Assembly (NCBI RefSeq): GCF_028435365.1
Contig: NZ_JAGTJJ010000030.1
Location: 80,205 to 144,204 of the forward strand
Reading direction: 5' to 3'
Length of the DNA: 64,000 nucleotides
From: Polyangium jinanense
GTDB lineage: Bacteria; Myxococcota; Polyangia; Polyangiales; Polyangiaceae
How positions within the stretch are numbered: position 1 is the first letter of the stretch; the number at the start of each line of letters is the position of its first letter. Both the position numbers and the translations under genes were made by a program. A model generated the notes under the pieces. The model saw only the letters and a program-made list of their open reading frames with translations, had not been told where the DNA came from and searched no databases. Positions 46,321-55,701 of this stretch are shown here, one piece after another.

Positions 46321-47481
46321 TCAGCCCGGAAAAACTTCCTGCAGCGACGCGTCGAGCGCCGCGCACACCTCGTCGACCTGCGCGTCGGTCATGCGCGGGT
46401 AGAGCGGGAGCGTGAGTTCGCGCGGGGCGAGCGCGTCCGTGCGCGCGAGGCCCTCGCAGCGGACACGCTCGGTGGCGCCGTGGAAGGAGAAGGCGTGGAT
46501 CGGCGGGTAATGCACGCTCGTCTGGATCCCGCGCGCCTTCATGGCCGCCATCACAGCCTCGCGCGGCGCGCCCTCGGGCAGGAGCACGGGCATGATGTGG
46601 TAGGCGCCCTCTCCCACCCCGCGCGACTCGAAATCGCGGAACGGGATGCTCACGCGGCCGATCGTGGCGAGGCGCTCGTGGTACCGCATCACGACCGCGC
46701 GGCGCATGCGGTTGCCCTCGGCGAGGCGGCCGAGCTGCACGAGGCCGATCGCGCTGCGGATCTCGTCGATGCGGTAGTTCTGCCCCGCGAGGACGACGTC
46801 GTACGAGAACGCGTGCCCCTTGTGGCGATCGAGCGTGAGTGTGGTCATCCCGTGCGATCGCAGGAGCTTGCAACGCTGCCTGAGCTCGTCCGTGCGCGCG
46901 GCGACGGCGCCGCCCTCGCCGGTCGAGAGGTTCTTGTTCGAGAAGAAGCTGTAGCAACCGACGTCGCCGATCGTCCCGAGCGCGCGACCCTTCCAGGTCG
47001 CGAGCGGTGCGTGCGCCGCGTCCTCGATCACCGCGACGCCGTGCCGCTCGGCGATCGCGAGGATCGCGTCCATGTCGCACGGGTAGCCGGCGTAATGCAC
47101 GACCGCGATCGCCTTCGTCCGCTTCGTGATCTTCCGCTCGACGTCCGCGGGATCGATCGTGAGATCGTCCGGCCCGACGATGTCGGCGAGCACGACGTCC
47201 GCGCCCGTGGTGAGCGCGGCGTTCGCCGTCGCCACGAACGTGAGGCTCGGGCAGATCACCTCGTCGCCGGGGCCCACGCCCACGGCGAGGTAAGCGAGGT
47301 GCAGCGCCGCCGTGCAGTTCGTCATGGCGAGCACGCCCGTCGTGCCGAACGCCTCGCCGAGCGCGCGCTCGAAGGCCTGCGTGCGCTCGCCCATCGTGAG
47401 CCAGCCGGAGGCCACGACATCGGCCGCGGCCTGGGTCTCTTCAGGGCCAAAATGAAGGTCGCAGAGGGGGATCTTCCACAT
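46321..47481 (-). CDS. DegT/DnrJ/EryC1/StrS sugar aminotransferase
   Basis: The 386-residue PLP enzyme transfers an amino group to a keto-sugar nucleotide. Its diagnostic features are VASGWLTMGERTQAFE at the N-terminus, NCTAALHLAYLAVGVGPGDE, VIEDAAHAPLATWKG and the PLP lysine in FFSNKNLSTGEGGAV. It follows a 4,6-dehydratase gene 13 bases upstream on the same strand. The pair matches the first two steps toward legionaminic acid-type or other 4-amino-4,6-dideoxy sugars (LegB/LegC-like). No further sugar synthase or transferase lies beside it, so the end product is unknown. Confidence 0.9.
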   Translation of the reverse strand: MWKIPLCDLHFGPEETQAAADVVASGWLTMGERTQAFERALGEAFGTTGVLAMTNCTAALHLAYLAVGVGPGDEVICPSLTFVATANAALTTGADVVLADIVGPDDLTIDPADVERKITKRTKAIAVVHYAGYPCDMDAILAIAERHGVAVIEDAAHAPLATWKGRALGTIGDVGCYSFFSNKNLSTGEGGAVAARTDELRQRCKLLRSHGMTTLTLDRHKGHAFSYDVVLAGQNYRIDEIRSAIGLVQLGRLAEGNRMRRAVVMRYHERLATIGRVSIPFRDFESRGVGEGAYHIMPVLLPEGAPREAVMAAMKARGIQTSVHYPPIHAFSFHGATERVRCEGLARTDALAPRELTLPLYPRMTDAQVDEVCAALDASLQEVFPG

Positions 47482-47493
47482 GCTCGGATCCGA

Positions 47494-48495
47494 TCAGATC
47501 GCGTACTCGTCCGGCCGATAATCGGCGATGCGCTCGAGGACGTACGCCCACGTCTTCTGGAGGCCCTCTTCGAGGGTCACGCGCGGCTCGTATCCAACGA
47601 GCTCCTTGGCCTTGCGGCAATCGGCAAGCAGGAGCTCGACCTCGCTCGCGTCGGGCCGCACGCGCGCGTCGTCCGTCTCGAGGCGCGCCGGTTTGCCGGA
47701 AACCTCGAAGATGAGCTCGGCGAGCTCGCCCATGGAGATCGTCCGGCCGCTGCCCACGTTGATGACTTGCCCGAGGGCGCGATCACTCGCGCCGACGGCG
47801 AGGAAGCCCGCCACGGTGTCGTCGACGAAGTTGAGGTCGCGCTTCGGCCGCGTGCTGCCCACGCGCACGACGTCGCGCCCCGCCGCGAGCTGCTTCATCA
47901 CGCTCGGGATGAACGCGCGCGACGACTGGCGCGGGCCGTACGTGTTGAAGGGGCGGATCGTGGCGACGGGCGTGCCGAACGAGAGGAAATAACTCTCGGC
48001 GAGCTTGTCCGCGCCGATCTTCGTGGCCGAGTAGGGCGACTGCCCCGTGAGCGGATGCGCCTCGTCGATCGGCGCATACCGCGCCGATCCGTACGTCTCG
48101 CTCGTCGACGTGTGCACGACGCGGGCGCCGTACTCGCGCGCCGCTTCGAGTACGTTCAACGTGCCCGACACGTTCGTCGCCACGTACTGGTGCGGGGCCA
48201 CGTACGAGTAGGGGATCCCGATCAGCGCGGCGAGGTGGAAGACCACGTCCGCGCCCCGCACGAGCTTGCGCACGCCGGCGGCGTCCTCGACGTTGCCGAG
48301 GACGACCTCCACGTGCCCGAGCACGCTCGAGGGGACGCGATCGAGGTGGCCGCGCTGCGAGCTCGACGTGTAGCGGACGAGCGCGCGTACGTTCGCGCCC
48401 TCGCGCACGAGGGCCTCCACGAGGTGACTGCCGATGAAGCCCCCCGCGCCGGTCACGACCACGCGCTTGCCTGCGTAAAACGAGCTCGCTTCCAT
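47494..48495 (-). CDS. NAD-dependent sugar-nucleotide 4,6-dehydratase (LegB-like)
   Basis: The start at 48495 (MEASSFYAGKRVVV, AGGA site) gives 333 residues of an extended short-chain dehydrogenase. Features are the Rossmann motif VTGAGGFIGSHLVEAL, the active-site Thr/Ser region HTSTSETYGSARY, catalytic YSATK and the substrate motif FNTYGPRQSSRAFIPSV. The overall sequence resembles LegB-type dehydratases acting on UDP- or GDP-GlcNAc; the exact nucleotide is not readable. It is transcribed with the aminotransferase downstream. Confidence 0.9.
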   Translation of the reverse strand: MEASSFYAGKRVVVTGAGGFIGSHLVEALVREGANVRALVRYTSSSQRGHLDRVPSSVLGHVEVVLGNVEDAAGVRKLVRGADVVFHLAALIGIPYSYVAPHQYVATNVSGTLNVLEAAREYGARVVHTSTSETYGSARYAPIDEAHPLTGQSPYSATKIGADKLAESYFLSFGTPVATIRPFNTYGPRQSSRAFIPSVMKQLAAGRDVVRVGSTRPKRDLNFVDDTVAGFLAVGASDRALGQVINVGSGRTISMGELAELIFEVSGKPARLETDDARVRPDASEVELLLADCRKAKELVGYEPRVTLEEGLQKTWAYVLERIADYRPDEYAI

Positions 48496-48511
48496 CACGG
48501 ATCCTGGTTCG

Positions 48512-48895
48512 TCACTTGACGATGATGTCACCGGCCGGCGCGCCCGCGCCTTCGCTCATGCCCTTCTCGCGGTGCACGCAGAGGCCCTGCTTGCAGTAAC
48601 TCTCGGGCGTCGGCGAAGCGCACTTGAGCTGAGGCTCCTCGCACTGGCCCTTCTTGTAGTTCGCGGCCATCGGCTTGATCGTGTCGAGCGTCTGACCGTT
48701 CACGGGCTTCGCGCAGCCGGGCCACTCGCTCTGCTTGCAGTCGGCGTCGACGTTGCAGTGCTGCGCCTTGTTGAGGAGGTCGAACGCCTCCCCACGGATC
48801 TTGTCGCACTCCTTCGGCTCCATCTTGCTCGAACACCCGAGCGACGAGAAAAGGGCCAAGAAGGCCAGGGCTCCCAGGGTCACGACACGCTTCAT
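48512..48895 (-). CDS. Small Cys-containing lipoprotein
   Basis: An ATG at 48895 with a GGAGG site gives 127 residues. MKRVVTLGALAFLALFSSLGC is a lipoprotein signal with Cys21. The mature part has eight further cysteines (CDKIRGEAFDLL, CNVDADCKQSEWPGCAKP, YCKQGLCVHREKG), a pattern common in myxobacterial secreted proteins, and probably forms disulphides. Its function is unknown. It ends 16 bases before the LegB-like start on the same strand, but the different role suggests only loose linkage. Confidence 0.82.
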   Translation of the reverse strand: MKRVVTLGALAFLALFSSLGCSSKMEPKECDKIRGEAFDLLNKAQHCNVDADCKQSEWPGCAKPVNGQTLDTIKPMAANYKKGQCEEPQLKCASPTPESYCKQGLCVHREKGMSEGAGAPAGDIIVK

Positions 48896-49067
48896 CGCCT
48901 CCGTCCTTTCCGTTCCGAGCGCCTTGCTACCACGGCTCGGCGCGCACGTCTCGGTCGGCCACGGAGGCCGCGCTCGCGCGCGCGCTCGGAGTCCGAAAAA
49001 ATTACGCCACGCGACGCCCCCTCGGCCGCTCGCCTGAGCCGCCATCGTGGCGTAGCCCGAGAGGAGC

Positions 49068-49892
49068 ATGGAACGGCTGCGCGTCCTCACGCTCAACATC
49101 TGGAACAAGAAGGGTCCCTGGGAGCGGCGGCTCGAGCTCATCCGCGAAGGCATCCGCCGCCTCTCACCGGACGTCATCGGGCTGCAAGAGGTCATCTTCT
49201 ACAACGATCGCACGCAGGCCGACGAGATCCGCGATGGCCTCGGCTACGACGCCGCCTTCGGGATGGCGCACGATCTCGGCGACGGCATGCACTTCGGCAA
49301 CGCCGTCCTCTCACGCTTCCCGATCGAGAAGCGCATCGTGCACCCGCTGCCCACGGCCGGCGACGAGGAGCGGCGCGCGCTCCTCCACGCGAAGATCCGG
49401 ACGCCCGCGGGGACGCTTCCGTTTTTCGTGACGCACCTCAACTGGAAGTTCCACGACGGCGTGGCGCGCGAGTCCCAGGTCGTCTCCATCGCCGAGTACG
49501 TGATGCACGAGACCCCGATCGGCGCGGATCTTCCGGCCGTGCTCGTAGGCGACTTCAACGCGGTGCCGAACTCGGCCGAGATGCGCTTCTTGCTCGGGCT
49601 CCAGTCGCTCGGAGGCAAGAGCGTGCACTTCACCGACTGCTTCGAGCACCTCGGCGCGCCCCCGGGCTACACGTTCGACTCGGAGAAGAACCCCTACGCC
49701 GCGCTGACGCACGAGTTCCCGCGGCGCATCGACTACATCCTCGTGCGCGGGCCCGAGCTCGGCACGGGCCGCGGCAAGCCGCTGTCGGCCGAGGTGGTGA
49801 TGACCGAGAACCACGATGGCGTCGCGGCCTCGGATCATTACGGCGTGTTCGCGGAGATCAACGTGAAGGAGCTGGGCCAGCGGCTGCACTAG
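49068..49892 (+). CDS. Endonuclease/exonuclease/phosphatase (EEP) family hydrolase
   Basis: The 274-residue protein has the EEP superfamily active site in order: RVLTLNIWNKKG, metal Glu in VIGLQEVIF, THLNWKFHD, GDFNAVPNSAEM and the terminal SDHYGVF with catalytic Asp-His. Members act on DNA, phosphoinositides, sphingomyelin or nucleotides; nothing here narrows the substrate. No signal peptide is present, so it is cytoplasmic. Confidence 0.88.
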   Translation: MERLRVLTLNIWNKKGPWERRLELIREGIRRLSPDVIGLQEVIFYNDRTQADEIRDGLGYDAAFGMAHDLGDGMHFGNAVLSRFPIEKRIVHPLPTAGDEERRALLHAKIRTPAGTLPFFVTHLNWKFHDGVARESQVVSIAEYVMHETPIGADLPAVLVGDFNAVPNSAEMRFLLGLQSLGGKSVHFTDCFEHLGAPPGYTFDSEKNPYAALTHEFPRRIDYILVRGPELGTGRGKPLSAEVVMTENHDGVAASDHYGVFAEINVKELGQRLH

Positions 49893-49920
49893 CGCCACGA
49901 TCGGAAGAACGTTCGAGGCG

Positions 49921-50034
49921 TCTCGCCGGGGTTTCACCCCGGACCCGACCAGGGGCTCTTCGCCCCTGGACCCGAACCAGGGCGCAGCCCTGGACCTCGG
50001 GTGCATCGACCGCGATGCGGTCGATGCAAGCAGA
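49921..50034 (+). repeat. Four-hairpin intergenic repeat, copy A
   Basis: The element lies between two convergent genes. Four successive hairpins: CCGGGGT-TTC-ACCCCGG, CCAGGGG with CCCCTGG, CCAGGGC-GCA-GCCCTGG, and a 12-bp stem TGCATCGACCGC-GAT-GCGGTCGATGCA (50002-50028). Linkers ACCCGA and ACCCGAA recur. Copies B, C and D share the order and linkers. It probably acts as a two-way terminator. Confidence 0.8.
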
Positions 50035-50035
50035 A

Positions 50036-50821
50036 TTATTTGCCCTGGAACGAAGGCTCGCGCTTTTCCATCCAGGAAAGCACGCCTTCCATGCAGTCGG
50101 CCGACTGCAGGAGCTTCACCTGCCCGGCCTTCTCGCGATCGAGCGCCTCGTCGATGGTGCTGCCGAGGCTCAGACGAACGGCGCGCTTGATCTCGGCGTA
50201 CGCGAGCGGCGGGCCCTTCGCGAGGCGCCCGGCAAGCTTCATCGTCTCCGCGCGAAGCTCGGCCGCAGGGAGCACGTGGTTCGCGAGGCCAAGCGAGAGC
50301 GCGCGATCGGCCGAGATGCGATCACCCGTCAGCATGATCTCCATCGCACGGCCAAGGCCGACGAGGCGCGGCAGCCAGAACGATCCGCCGCCGTCCGGCA
50401 TGAGCCCGATCTTCACGAAGCGCTCTTCCAGGTACGCATCCTGGCCGAACATCCGGAGCTCACACGCCAGCGCGAGATCGCAGCCGAAGCCCACCGCCGG
50501 GCCCTCGACCATCGCGACGAACGGCTTCGGCGCGTTCACGATCGCGCGAATGATCCCGTGGTAGCGATCCATGATCGCGTCGAGGCCGCCCGCGGCCTGC
50601 AGGCCACTCATCGCGTTCTTGAGATCGGCGCCCGCGCAGAACGCGCCGCCCGCGCCCGTGAGCACCACCACGCGCACCGACGCGTCTTCGCCCAGCCGCG
50701 GCAGCGTCTCGAGGAGCGCGCTGATGAGCTCGGTGTCGAGCGCGTTTTTCGCCCGGGGCCTGTTCAACGTGACGACGGCAACGGGGCCTTCGTGCTCGAC
50801 CAAGAGGACCTGTTCGGACAT
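50036..50821 (-). CDS. Enoyl-CoA hydratase/isomerase family protein
   Basis: The 261-residue crotonase-fold protein shows VAVVTLNRPRAKNALDTEL, the oxyanion-hole segment AFCAGADLKNAMSG and MVEGPAVGFGCDLALACELR, followed by RFVKIGLMPDGGGSFWLPRL. These support hydration or isomerisation of an acyl-CoA in fatty-acid or related degradation. It ends beside repeat copy A and is preceded on the same strand, six bases away, by mazG. Confidence 0.92.
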   Translation of the reverse strand: MSEQVLLVEHEGPVAVVTLNRPRAKNALDTELISALLETLPRLGEDASVRVVVLTGAGGAFCAGADLKNAMSGLQAAGGLDAIMDRYHGIIRAIVNAPKPFVAMVEGPAVGFGCDLALACELRMFGQDAYLEERFVKIGLMPDGGGSFWLPRLVGLGRAMEIMLTGDRISADRALSLGLANHVLPAAELRAETMKLAGRLAKGPPLAYAEIKRAVRLSLGSTIDEALDREKAGQVKLLQSADCMEGVLSWMEKREPSFQGK

Positions 50822-50826
50822 GCGCT

Positions 50827-51672
50827 TTACCTACCCGATTTCTTGGACTCCTCCCAGTAGACGTCGAGCTCCTCAAGCGTGAGGTGATCCTCCCCGCCCG
50901 GATCGGGCCAGCCGCCGTGGCGCTCGCGGACGCGGGCTTCGACGTGGTCGAAGCGGCGCGTGAACTTGTCGATCGTGCGGCGCAGCGCGCTCTCGGCGTC
51001 CACGTTCACGTGCCGCGCGAGGTTCACCAGCGCGAAGAGCGCGTCCCCGAGCTCCGCCTCGATCGCACCCGTGTCGCCCGTCGCGATGGCCTCGTCGAGC
51101 TCGCGGATCTCCTCGGCCACCTTGGCCCGTGATCCCGCGACGTCCGGCCAGTCGAAGCCCACACGCGCGACCTTCTCGCCAATGCGCTGCGCACGCACGA
51201 GCGCCGGCAAGCTGCGCGGCACGCCCGACAAGAGCCCCTGATCGGGCTTGTTCGCGCGCTCCTTCGCCTTGATGAGCTCCCAGTTGCGCAAGACCTCGTC
51301 CGCGTCCTCGACCGTCGTGTCCGCGAAGACGTGCGGATGCCGCCGCACGAGCTTCTCGCAGATCGCGGCGACCACGTCGTCCGGACCAAACGCGCCCTCC
51401 GCACGCCCGAGCTCCGCCTGGAACACGACCTGCAGCAAGAGGTCCCCGAGCTCGCCGCGGAGCTCTTGGCGATCGCCCGCGTCGATCGCGTCGATCACCT
51501 CGCACGCCTCTTCGAGCACGTACTTGCGCAGCGTCTCGAACGATTGCTTTCTGTCCCAGGGGCAGCCGTCCGGCGCGAGCAGGCGTTGCATGAGCTCGAC
51601 GAGGCGAGGGAAGGTCTGACCGCGCTGCTCCTCGAGCGGGGGGACGACGACGGGATCAAAAGGCCTGGCCAT
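50827..51672 (-). CDS. mazG: Nucleoside triphosphate pyrophosphohydrolase MazG
   Basis: The start at 51672 (MARPFDPVVVPPLEEQ) gives 281 residues. MazG removes pyrophosphate from NTPs. The protein shows two MazG-like modules: CPWDRKQSFETLRKYVLEEA with ELRGELGDLLLQVVF, and later FDWPDVAGSRAKVAEEIREL with EAELGDALFALVNLARH. The metal-binding Glu/Asp pattern EExxE...ELGDxL is intact in both. The last third (HVEARVRERHGGW, EELDVYWEE) matches standalone MazG. Confidence 0.94.
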   Translation of the reverse strand: MARPFDPVVVPPLEEQRGQTFPRLVELMQRLLAPDGCPWDRKQSFETLRKYVLEEACEVIDAIDAGDRQELRGELGDLLLQVVFQAELGRAEGAFGPDDVVAAICEKLVRRHPHVFADTTVEDADEVLRNWELIKAKERANKPDQGLLSGVPRSLPALVRAQRIGEKVARVGFDWPDVAGSRAKVAEEIRELDEAIATGDTGAIEAELGDALFALVNLARHVNVDAESALRRTIDKFTRRFDHVEARVRERHGGWPDPGGEDHLTLEELDVYWEESKKSGR

Positions 51673-51750
51673 GACGAACCCGTAGCACGCGGGGCCCGCG
51701 CGGTCCGTTCTCCTCTCCTGTCCTGCCCGCGCGCGCCGAGGCCGGTTACC

Positions 51751-52920
51751 ATGCCGCGCGTGAACGCCTCGCAATCCCCTCCGCCCGCGCCAGCGCGCTC
51801 GTGGCGCTGGGCCGTCCTCGCCGTCGTCGTCGCCGCCCAGGCCGCGTTTTTCTACTCCCGCTGCGCCGTGGACGAGCGCCCGACGCCGGACACGTTTGGA
51901 ATGCCGAACCCGTACCTCGAGCGACCAACCCTCCAGGATCGGGGCATGCTCGGCACGCGCGCGCCTGCGCAGCCCGGGGATCTCGTGGTCTCGCAGGGCA
52001 AGGCGCTCATCGCGGGCCTCGCGACCGACGGGGCACGCGTCTACTTCGGCGAGTCGCTCCTCGGGCAGCGGATCCTCGCGGTCCCCGTGGCGGGCGGCGC
52101 GGAGACCACGCTTGGATCGGGGGGCATGCCGCTCGACGTCGCGCTCGGCAAGAACGTGCTCGTCGTCGCGGACGCGGGGGGCCTCATGACCGACGGGCAA
52201 GGCAAGATCATGGCCTTTCCGCTCGATGGATCGGGCGAGCCACGCGTGCTCGCCTCGAGGCTCGTGCTGCCGAGCGCGGTGGCGGTCTCCGCGACGCACG
52301 CGTACTGGGTCGACGGCGGCACCGTGGAGCGCGACTACATGGACGGCTTCGTGGCGTGCGCGCCGCTCGCGGGCGGGGCGCACAAGGTGCTCGCGGCGGG
52401 CGAGCGCCAGCCGAGCGGGCTCGCGGTGGACGCGACGCACGTGTACTGGGCGCGGCAAGACGTGAACAAGCAGGGCGAGGTCGTGCGGATGCCGATCGGC
52501 GGCGGCCCGATCGAGGTCGTCTCGTATGGCCAGGACCGCGTCAAACGCATCGCGGTCGTCGGGACGAACCTGTACTGGATCTCCGCGAAGGATCTCGATG
52601 GGACGCGCGCCGCGGTGCGCAGCGCGCCCGTCAAAGGCGGCCCCGCGTTTGACGTCGCGGTCGCCGACAACCGCATGTGCTCGATGGCGATCGACGGCGA
52701 GGCCGTTTACTGGTCGGATCCTGGCGAGGTCGGTGGGGCGGGCGCGAGCACGCGCGGGCGCATCCTGAAGAAGCCCCTCGCGGGCGGTGAGCCGACAGTC
52801 CTCGCGAGCGGGCAGGATCGACCGTGTTACGTCGCGGTGGACGCGACGCACGTCTACTTCAGCACGCAGAGCCTGGAGCGGGTGAAGCGGGCGCCGAAGA
52901 ACCCAGCATCAGTGCCTTGA
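51751..52920 (+). CDS. Membrane-anchored beta-propeller-like protein
   Basis: The 389-residue protein has one N-terminal transmembrane anchor (WRWAVLAVVVAAQAAFFY), then a repetitive beta-rich domain. The repeat includes LATDGARVYFGES, VAVSATHAYWVDGG, LAVDATHVYWARQD and VAVDATHVYFSTQS at roughly 50-residue spacing, alternating with GGxxxVLA turns. About six or seven blades are visible. Such propellers are common in myxobacteria (DUF5050-like) and probably mediate binding outside the membrane. No enzyme motif is present. Confidence 0.85.
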   Translation: MPRVNASQSPPPAPARSWRWAVLAVVVAAQAAFFYSRCAVDERPTPDTFGMPNPYLERPTLQDRGMLGTRAPAQPGDLVVSQGKALIAGLATDGARVYFGESLLGQRILAVPVAGGAETTLGSGGMPLDVALGKNVLVVADAGGLMTDGQGKIMAFPLDGSGEPRVLASRLVLPSAVAVSATHAYWVDGGTVERDYMDGFVACAPLAGGAHKVLAAGERQPSGLAVDATHVYWARQDVNKQGEVVRMPIGGGPIEVVSYGQDRVKRIAVVGTNLYWISAKDLDGTRAAVRSAPVKGGPAFDVAVADNRMCSMAIDGEAVYWSDPGEVGGAGASTRGRILKKPLAGGEPTVLASGQDRPCYVAVDATHVYFSTQSLERVKRAPKNPASVP

Positions 52921-52924
52921 TGCT

Positions 52925-52948
52925 CCCCTCTCCCGCGAGGGAGAGGGG
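52925..52948. terminator. Hairpin between convergent genes
   Basis: A perfect 10-bp stem, CCCCTCTCCC with GGGAGAGGGG, closes a GCGA tetraloop, 4 bases after the propeller gene stop and before the azoR stop. It resembles the CCCTCTCCC-type dispersed intergenic hairpins of many GC-rich bacteria and can serve both strands. Confidence 0.65.
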
Positions 52949-52970
52949 TTGGGGGTGCGGGAATCGTCCT

Positions 52971-53609
52971 TCAAAGCGTTTTCGCGAGCTCGGTGGCGCG
53001 ACCGATGGCCGCCTCGAGCGCCTCTTTCGCGACCTGCGGGCCGCCGAGGCCCATCGGCTCGGCGATCACCTCGTGGAACGGACCGAGGCCCATGAGCCCG
53101 AGGATCGTCTTGAGGTACGGCACCTGAAAATCCCACGAAGCGAAGGGCGATCCCGGCGGATACGCGCCGTCGCGCGAGACGAGCAGGACGACGGGGCGCC
53201 CGCCGAGCAGGCCCTTGAACTCGCCCTTCTGCACCTCGAACGTGAGGCGCGCCTGCACGACCGCGTCGATCCAGCGCTTGAGCTGCCACGGGATCGAAAG
53301 GTTCCACATGGGCGTCGAGAGGACGATCAGGTTCGCCTGGTGGAGCTGATCGGTCCACCGGCTGAGCGCGTTCCAGCGCGTGGCCATCTCCTCGTCGAGG
53401 TTGCCCTCGCCGTACAGCATCTCGAACTTGGTCTGGACGTCCCACTCGTCCCAGGCCGGCAGCTTGTCCACGTCGCGCACGATGTCGACCTCGACGCGAT
53501 GCGCGTCGGGGTTCTTCTCCAGATATGCGCTGAAAAACGCGTTACGAAGCTTGCGCGTCCGCGAGCGCTCGGCTCGCGGAAGCGCGAACAAGTCCAACAC
53601 GATCCCCAT
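52971..53609 (-). CDS. FMN-dependent NADH-azoreductase-like protein
   Basis: The 212-residue flavodoxin-fold protein matches the AzoR family. It has an N-terminal phosphate-binding Ser/Arg region (ALPRAERSRTRKLRNAFF), the FMN-binding motif STPMWNLSIPWQLKRWID and a second loop, LLVSRDGAYPPGSPF. Typical AzoR is about 200 residues. Such enzymes reduce quinones and azo compounds with NADH; the natural substrate is probably a quinone. Confidence 0.88.
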   Translation of the reverse strand: MGIVLDLFALPRAERSRTRKLRNAFFSAYLEKNPDAHRVEVDIVRDVDKLPAWDEWDVQTKFEMLYGEGNLDEEMATRWNALSRWTDQLHQANLIVLSTPMWNLSIPWQLKRWIDAVVQARLTFEVQKGEFKGLLGGRPVVLLVSRDGAYPPGSPFASWDFQVPYLKTILGLMGLGPFHEVIAEPMGLGGPQVAKEALEAAIGRATELAKTL

Positions 53610-53660
53610 GACGTTTTTCTCTTCCCCTTGTTCGCGAGAGCCGCGAGGCGAGCCCGACGG

Positions 53661-54269
53661 TCAGGCGACGGCAGCCGCCCACTCGACGTCGAACTCGAGC
53701 TGCGACCCTTGCGCGCCCGAGGTGCTCCGGAGGCCTCGCGCGAGGTTACGCACGCCGGCGAGCAGCGGCTCGTTCGACGTGGAGAGCCACGCGCCGCCGA
53801 TCGCGACCTGCCCGTCGATGTGCACGCGGAAGCTCACCTTCTCGCGCGCGGCCGAGATCTCGAACGTCCCGGCGCCGCGCGTGAGCGCGAAGCGGGCGAG
53901 ATCCGAGACGGCCGACTGCAGGAGCATGCCTCGGTTCCACTCCATCCCGAGGTAGACGCAGAGGTACCGGACGTAGTTGCGCAGCGTGATCACCGAGATG
54001 TCGTCCTTCACGACGATCGTCTTCATCGGTTTCGGCACCGCGCCCATCTCACGGAGCAGCTTGCGCTCGAGCTCGGTGGCCTCTTCCACGCTGAGCTCGC
54101 GGAGGTTGCGCACGAGGAAACTGATCAGGCTGGCCTTGCCCTCGGAATCCAGCGCGTCGATGTCCTTCTCGGCACGCGCTCCCAGTACCTCCACAGCGGC
54201 GTCGAGGGACGAACCATCGACATACTTCGTCGCCACTCGCCGCGCTGCCTGGGAAAAGCTGACACCCAT
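53661..54269 (-). CDS. Unknown protein, weakly RsbT-like
   Basis: The 202-residue soluble protein has a helical N-terminal half (SLDAAVEVLGARAEKDIDAL, VEEATELERKLLREM) and a C-terminal alpha/beta half. The segment MLLQSAVSDLARFALTRGAG resembles the N-box helix of RsbT-type GHKL ATPases, but I cannot find the DxGxG box, so ATP binding is doubtful. It might be a degenerate anti-sigma or switch protein. No partner is adjacent. Confidence 0.7.
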   Translation of the reverse strand: MGVSFSQAARRVATKYVDGSSLDAAVEVLGARAEKDIDALDSEGKASLISFLVRNLRELSVEEATELERKLLREMGAVPKPMKTIVVKDDISVITLRNYVRYLCVYLGMEWNRGMLLQSAVSDLARFALTRGAGTFEISAAREKVSFRVHIDGQVAIGGAWLSTSNEPLLAGVRNLARGLRSTSGAQGSQLEFDVEWAAAVA

Positions 54270-54464
54270 GGTGACTCCCTAGGTCCGTTCTTTTTCGGGA
54301 TTCATCCAGGCTACGCCAGATTCCATCACCCGTAAAGCAAACGGGCCCAAGAGTCCGTCCCGGCCGTTTCCGCGGCCGATCCCGACGTTTCGACCCTGTC
54401 CTCGCAGCAACTCTTGTTCGCTCCCTTGCCGCTACGTCTCGCGCGCACTAACCACGACGCCATC

Positions 54465-55667
<1,203 letters not shown>

Positions 55668-55701
55668 CGTCCCGCGGGCACACGCCCAGATCGCTGGGAC
55701 C

